Shown here: positions 42,037 to 43,617 of the stretch, one piece after another
How positions within the stretch are numbered: position 1 is the stretch's first letter
Layout: every line of letters begins with the position of its first letter
Assembly (NCBI GenBank): GCA_002342065.1
Contig: DDPF01000006.1
Span: 1-43,617, forward strand
DNA length: 43,617 bases
Direction: 5' to 3'
Source of the DNA: Bacteroidetes bacterium UBA2475
GTDB lineage: Bacteria > Bacteroidota > Bacteroidia > B-17B0 > Aurantibacillaceae
The notes under the pieces: generated by a model
Told to the model about the DNA's origin: nothing
The model's database searches: none
What the model saw: only the letters and a program-made list of their open reading frames with translations
Position numbers and translations under genes: made by a program

Positions 42037-42705
42037 TTACGAATCAAATTTATTTGGATCCCATTTTTCTCCTGTTGGAAATAGTTCTTCTTTTCTTTTT
42101 TTCATCTCTACAGCTACCAATGCACTATTCCCGCCTTTTCCTTCCAACTGTTCTATAATGTTTAAATAACTTTTTTCATCTCTGTTCTGACTCAGTTTAA
42201 AAACATTTTCAATGGTAGAAACTTTTATCTCAAATCCAACAATGGCAGGTAGCATTTTGCTTAAAAATTCTTTAGGCAAATTATCAAAAAATGTAGGAGA
42301 TGCAGTATTGTTTTTCTCAAAATGAAGCGTCGTTCTTTTCATAAGCGCAACCAGACCTTCGTCAGACAAAAATTTTAATTCGCCTGCTATATGAATGCTC
42401 ATATAATTCCACGTAGAGCCAATTTGTGGATTTGAATACCATGATGCACTAACATAGGCATTAGGCCCGGTAAAGACTAACAGGGCTTGTGAATTTTCCA
42501 TAAAGGCTTTATGATGGTCTGTATTTCGCATAATGTGTCCTTGCAAATACAATTCTCCGTCCCGCAGCTCTGTAAGAACCGGAATTTGAGTAGCAACTTG
42601 TTTACCCGAATTAAAACTACCTGTTAAAAACGCAAAGGGGTAATCGCCAAAAAACTGCAGTAAACGGTCTTTGTCTTTCTCTTTGAAATATGAAAAATGG
42701 TACAT
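42037..42705 (-). CDS. PaiB-family FMN-binding protein
   Basis: Cytoplasmic protein of 222 residues with the split-barrel flavin-binding fold of the PaiB family, first named as a negative regulator of sporulation and protease genes in Bacillus. Characteristic segments are YPFAFLTGSF (22-31), PVLTELRDGELYLQGHIMRN (43-62), LLVFTGPNAYVSASWY (76-91) and STWNYMSIHIAGEL (98-111), near FMN contacts. Full length for the family. It may act as a flavin-dependent oxidoreductase rather than a DNA-binding protein, since no helix-turn-helix is visible. Next to a divergent outer-membrane gene across a 314-base gap. Confidence 0.88.
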   Translation of the reverse strand: MYHFSYFKEKDKDRLLQFFGDYPFAFLTGSFNSGKQVATQIPVLTELRDGELYLQGHIMRNTDHHKAFMENSQALLVFTGPNAYVSASWYSNPQIGSTWNYMSIHIAGELKFLSDEGLVALMKRTTLHFEKNNTASPTFFDNLPKEFLSKMLPAIVGFEIKVSTIENVFKLSQNRDEKSYLNIIEQLEGKGGNSALVAVEMKKRKEELFPTGEKWDPNKFDS

Positions 42706-42803
42706 AATTATTTTTTTGTCTCGTTAAATGATGCTCAGCGTTTTGGAGCTAAAAGAAGTGCGGTTTTGAAACCGAAATGTTTTCTACCACCACAATATTA
42801 ATT

Positions 42804-42882
42804 AGTTGCCGAAATACTGTACTCTTTTTTGCCTACATAAAAATAACAAACTTTCGCGAAGCGGCAACTTGTAGGCAAAAAA
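42804..42882. other. Two interleaved perfect inverted repeats (pseudoknot topology)
   Basis: AGTTGCCG (42804-42811) pairs with CGGCAACT (42862-42869), and TTTTTTGCCTACA (42825-42837) pairs with TGTAGGCAAAAAA (42870-42882). The arms come in the order A-B-A'-B', so both stems together form a pseudoknot; they could also be alternative folds. A third palindrome, TTCGCGAA (42853-42860), lies just before A'. The 42706-43019 gap also holds GCCGTTAGC (42913-42921) and no gene. Confidence 0.55.
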
Positions 42883-43019
42883 CTTATACTTCCGCCAGCA
42901 TTTTTTTTAGGTGCCGTTAGCAGTATGGGGGCGCACACAGTTTAGGTTATGTTTAAATGATCGCAAACAGAATCGTTGTTATCACCACAATTTTTATATG
43001 ACAATTCCGTTAATTAGCA

Positions 43020-43617
43020 ATGAAAAACCTTTTCATTTTTTTTGTCATGTCAATTATTTGCCTTGATGTTTGCTCTCAAAGTAAATTAAAAACTCAGTGT
43101 AAATTTGGGTTTAAATTAGGTTCAGGAATGTATACTGTTACAGGCTATCCCATAAAAACTCATCCAAAACTTGCCTTGACGGGTGGAATGTGGGTTCACA
43201 TAAAAATAAGTAAAAGTTGGACTATGCAGTCTGAACTAACTATGATTGGCAAAGGAACCGCGGGGAACAATTATGATAAATCCAGTTATGGCGATTATTT
43301 ATTACGTCTGTCTTACTTTGAAGTTCCAATCCTCTTTCAATATCACAAGAAGAAGGGTTACTTTGAATTTGGTCCGGCATTAGCAGCATTAATCAATACT
43401 GGAGAATATACGAATAGAGGAGCGTTTCCTTTCCAAACAGACCTTTATCCCTTTAGCAATAAAGACTTTACTTTTAATCTAGGTACTGGTTACGTATTTA
43501 ACGAAAAATGGTCTGTAGGACTGCGATTGATCCACTCACTTCTTCCTGTTCGAAAACAATTACCGGGAACTTCTCATCAAGTTTACAATAGAGGTATTGT
43601 AAGCTCCCCCAAATTGG
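43020..43617 (+). CDS. Outer-membrane beta-barrel protein, C-terminus outside the window
   Basis: The reading frame is open from ATG 43020 to the end of the window (199 codons), so the gene is truncated here by the window edge. A signal peptide (about 1-19, ..LDVCSQ) precedes a PorT/OmpW-like barrel: FGFKLGSGMYTVTGYP, TMQSELTMIGKGT, SYFEVPILFQYHKKKGYFEF and FNLGTGYVFNEKWSVGLRL, alternating strands with aromatic ends. This matches the outer-membrane-barrel family common in Bacteroidota. Cargo or function unknown. Its start lies about 100 bases after a CCGTTAGC motif, so it may be cassette-borne (inference). Confidence 0.75.
   Translation, partial: MKNLFIFFVMSIICLDVCSQSKLKTQCKFGFKLGSGMYTVTGYPIKTHPKLALTGGMWVHIKISKSWTMQSELTMIGKGTAGNNYDKSSYGDYLLRLSYFEVPILFQYHKKKGYFEFGPALAALINTGEYTNRGAFPFQTDLYPFSNKDFTFNLGTGYVFNEKWSVGLRLIHSLLPVRKQLPGTSHQVYNRGIVSSPKL

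Overview
The window is a chromosomal segment of a Bacteroidota bacterium, probably of the Flavobacteriales/Sphingobacteriales-like environmental lineages. The evidence is the AT-rich sequence, the near absence of Shine-Dalgarno sites, perfect copies of the phylum's promoter (TTTG-N19-TAnnTTTG) at three places, and the gene families present: YfhO and DUF2142 membrane proteins, a DUF5723/OmpA outer-membrane protein, a propeller/Y_Y_Y/SpoIIE phosphatase, PaiB and RecX. No phage, insertion sequence, CRISPR array or rRNA is visible.

Layout. (1) 1-3312: a short alarmone-synthetase-like gene behind a palindrome-overlapped promoter; a four-helix pentameric ligand-gated ion channel homologue; an S1/P1-type zinc nuclease; several dispersed palindromic repeats. 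(2) 3331-16859, minus strand: the core information-processing block, read as tRNA-Thr(TGT), tRNA-Tyr, tRNA-Gly, tRNA-Thr(GGT), tuf, tRNA-Trp, secE, nusG, rplK, rplA, rplJ, rplL, rpoB, rpoC, with strong hairpins in several of the gaps and a terminator after rpoC. (3) 16940-23547: an RsmF-like rRNA methyltransferase, divergent recX, an SDR protein whose active-site Tyr/Lys are replaced, and two secreted or outer-membrane proteins with SPOR-like C-termini. (4) 23584-25540: a 2-kb accessory island. A lipoprotein gene lies between the two halves of an attC-like recombination site, as in an integron gene cassette. Next to it are a ParE/RelE-type toxin-antitoxin pair and a small secreted protein, each bounded by degraded copies of the 3' end of the neighbouring SpoIIE phosphatase gene.

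(5) 25544-36185, minus strand: the intact sensor/phosphatase, a YceI-like protein, a cystathionine gamma-synthase-family enzyme, a YfhO protein, a LpxL-type acyltransferase, a LOG-family protein and prfA, partly with very short gaps. (6) 36322-43617: a DUF2142 membrane protein, a large OmpA/thrombospondin-3 outer-membrane protein, a frameshifted peptidoglycan-binding remnant, a small lipoprotein, a CxxC-containing secreted protein with a possible decayed tail, a PaiB-like flavin-binding protein, an unusual interleaved inverted repeat, and a truncated beta-barrel gene running off the window.

The most notable item is the accessory island: one solitary cassette with a reconstructable attC-like site but no integrase in view, beside three stop-codon-aligned copies of one gene's 3' end that separate small cargo genes. 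All identifications are from reading the sequence. No database search was possible.
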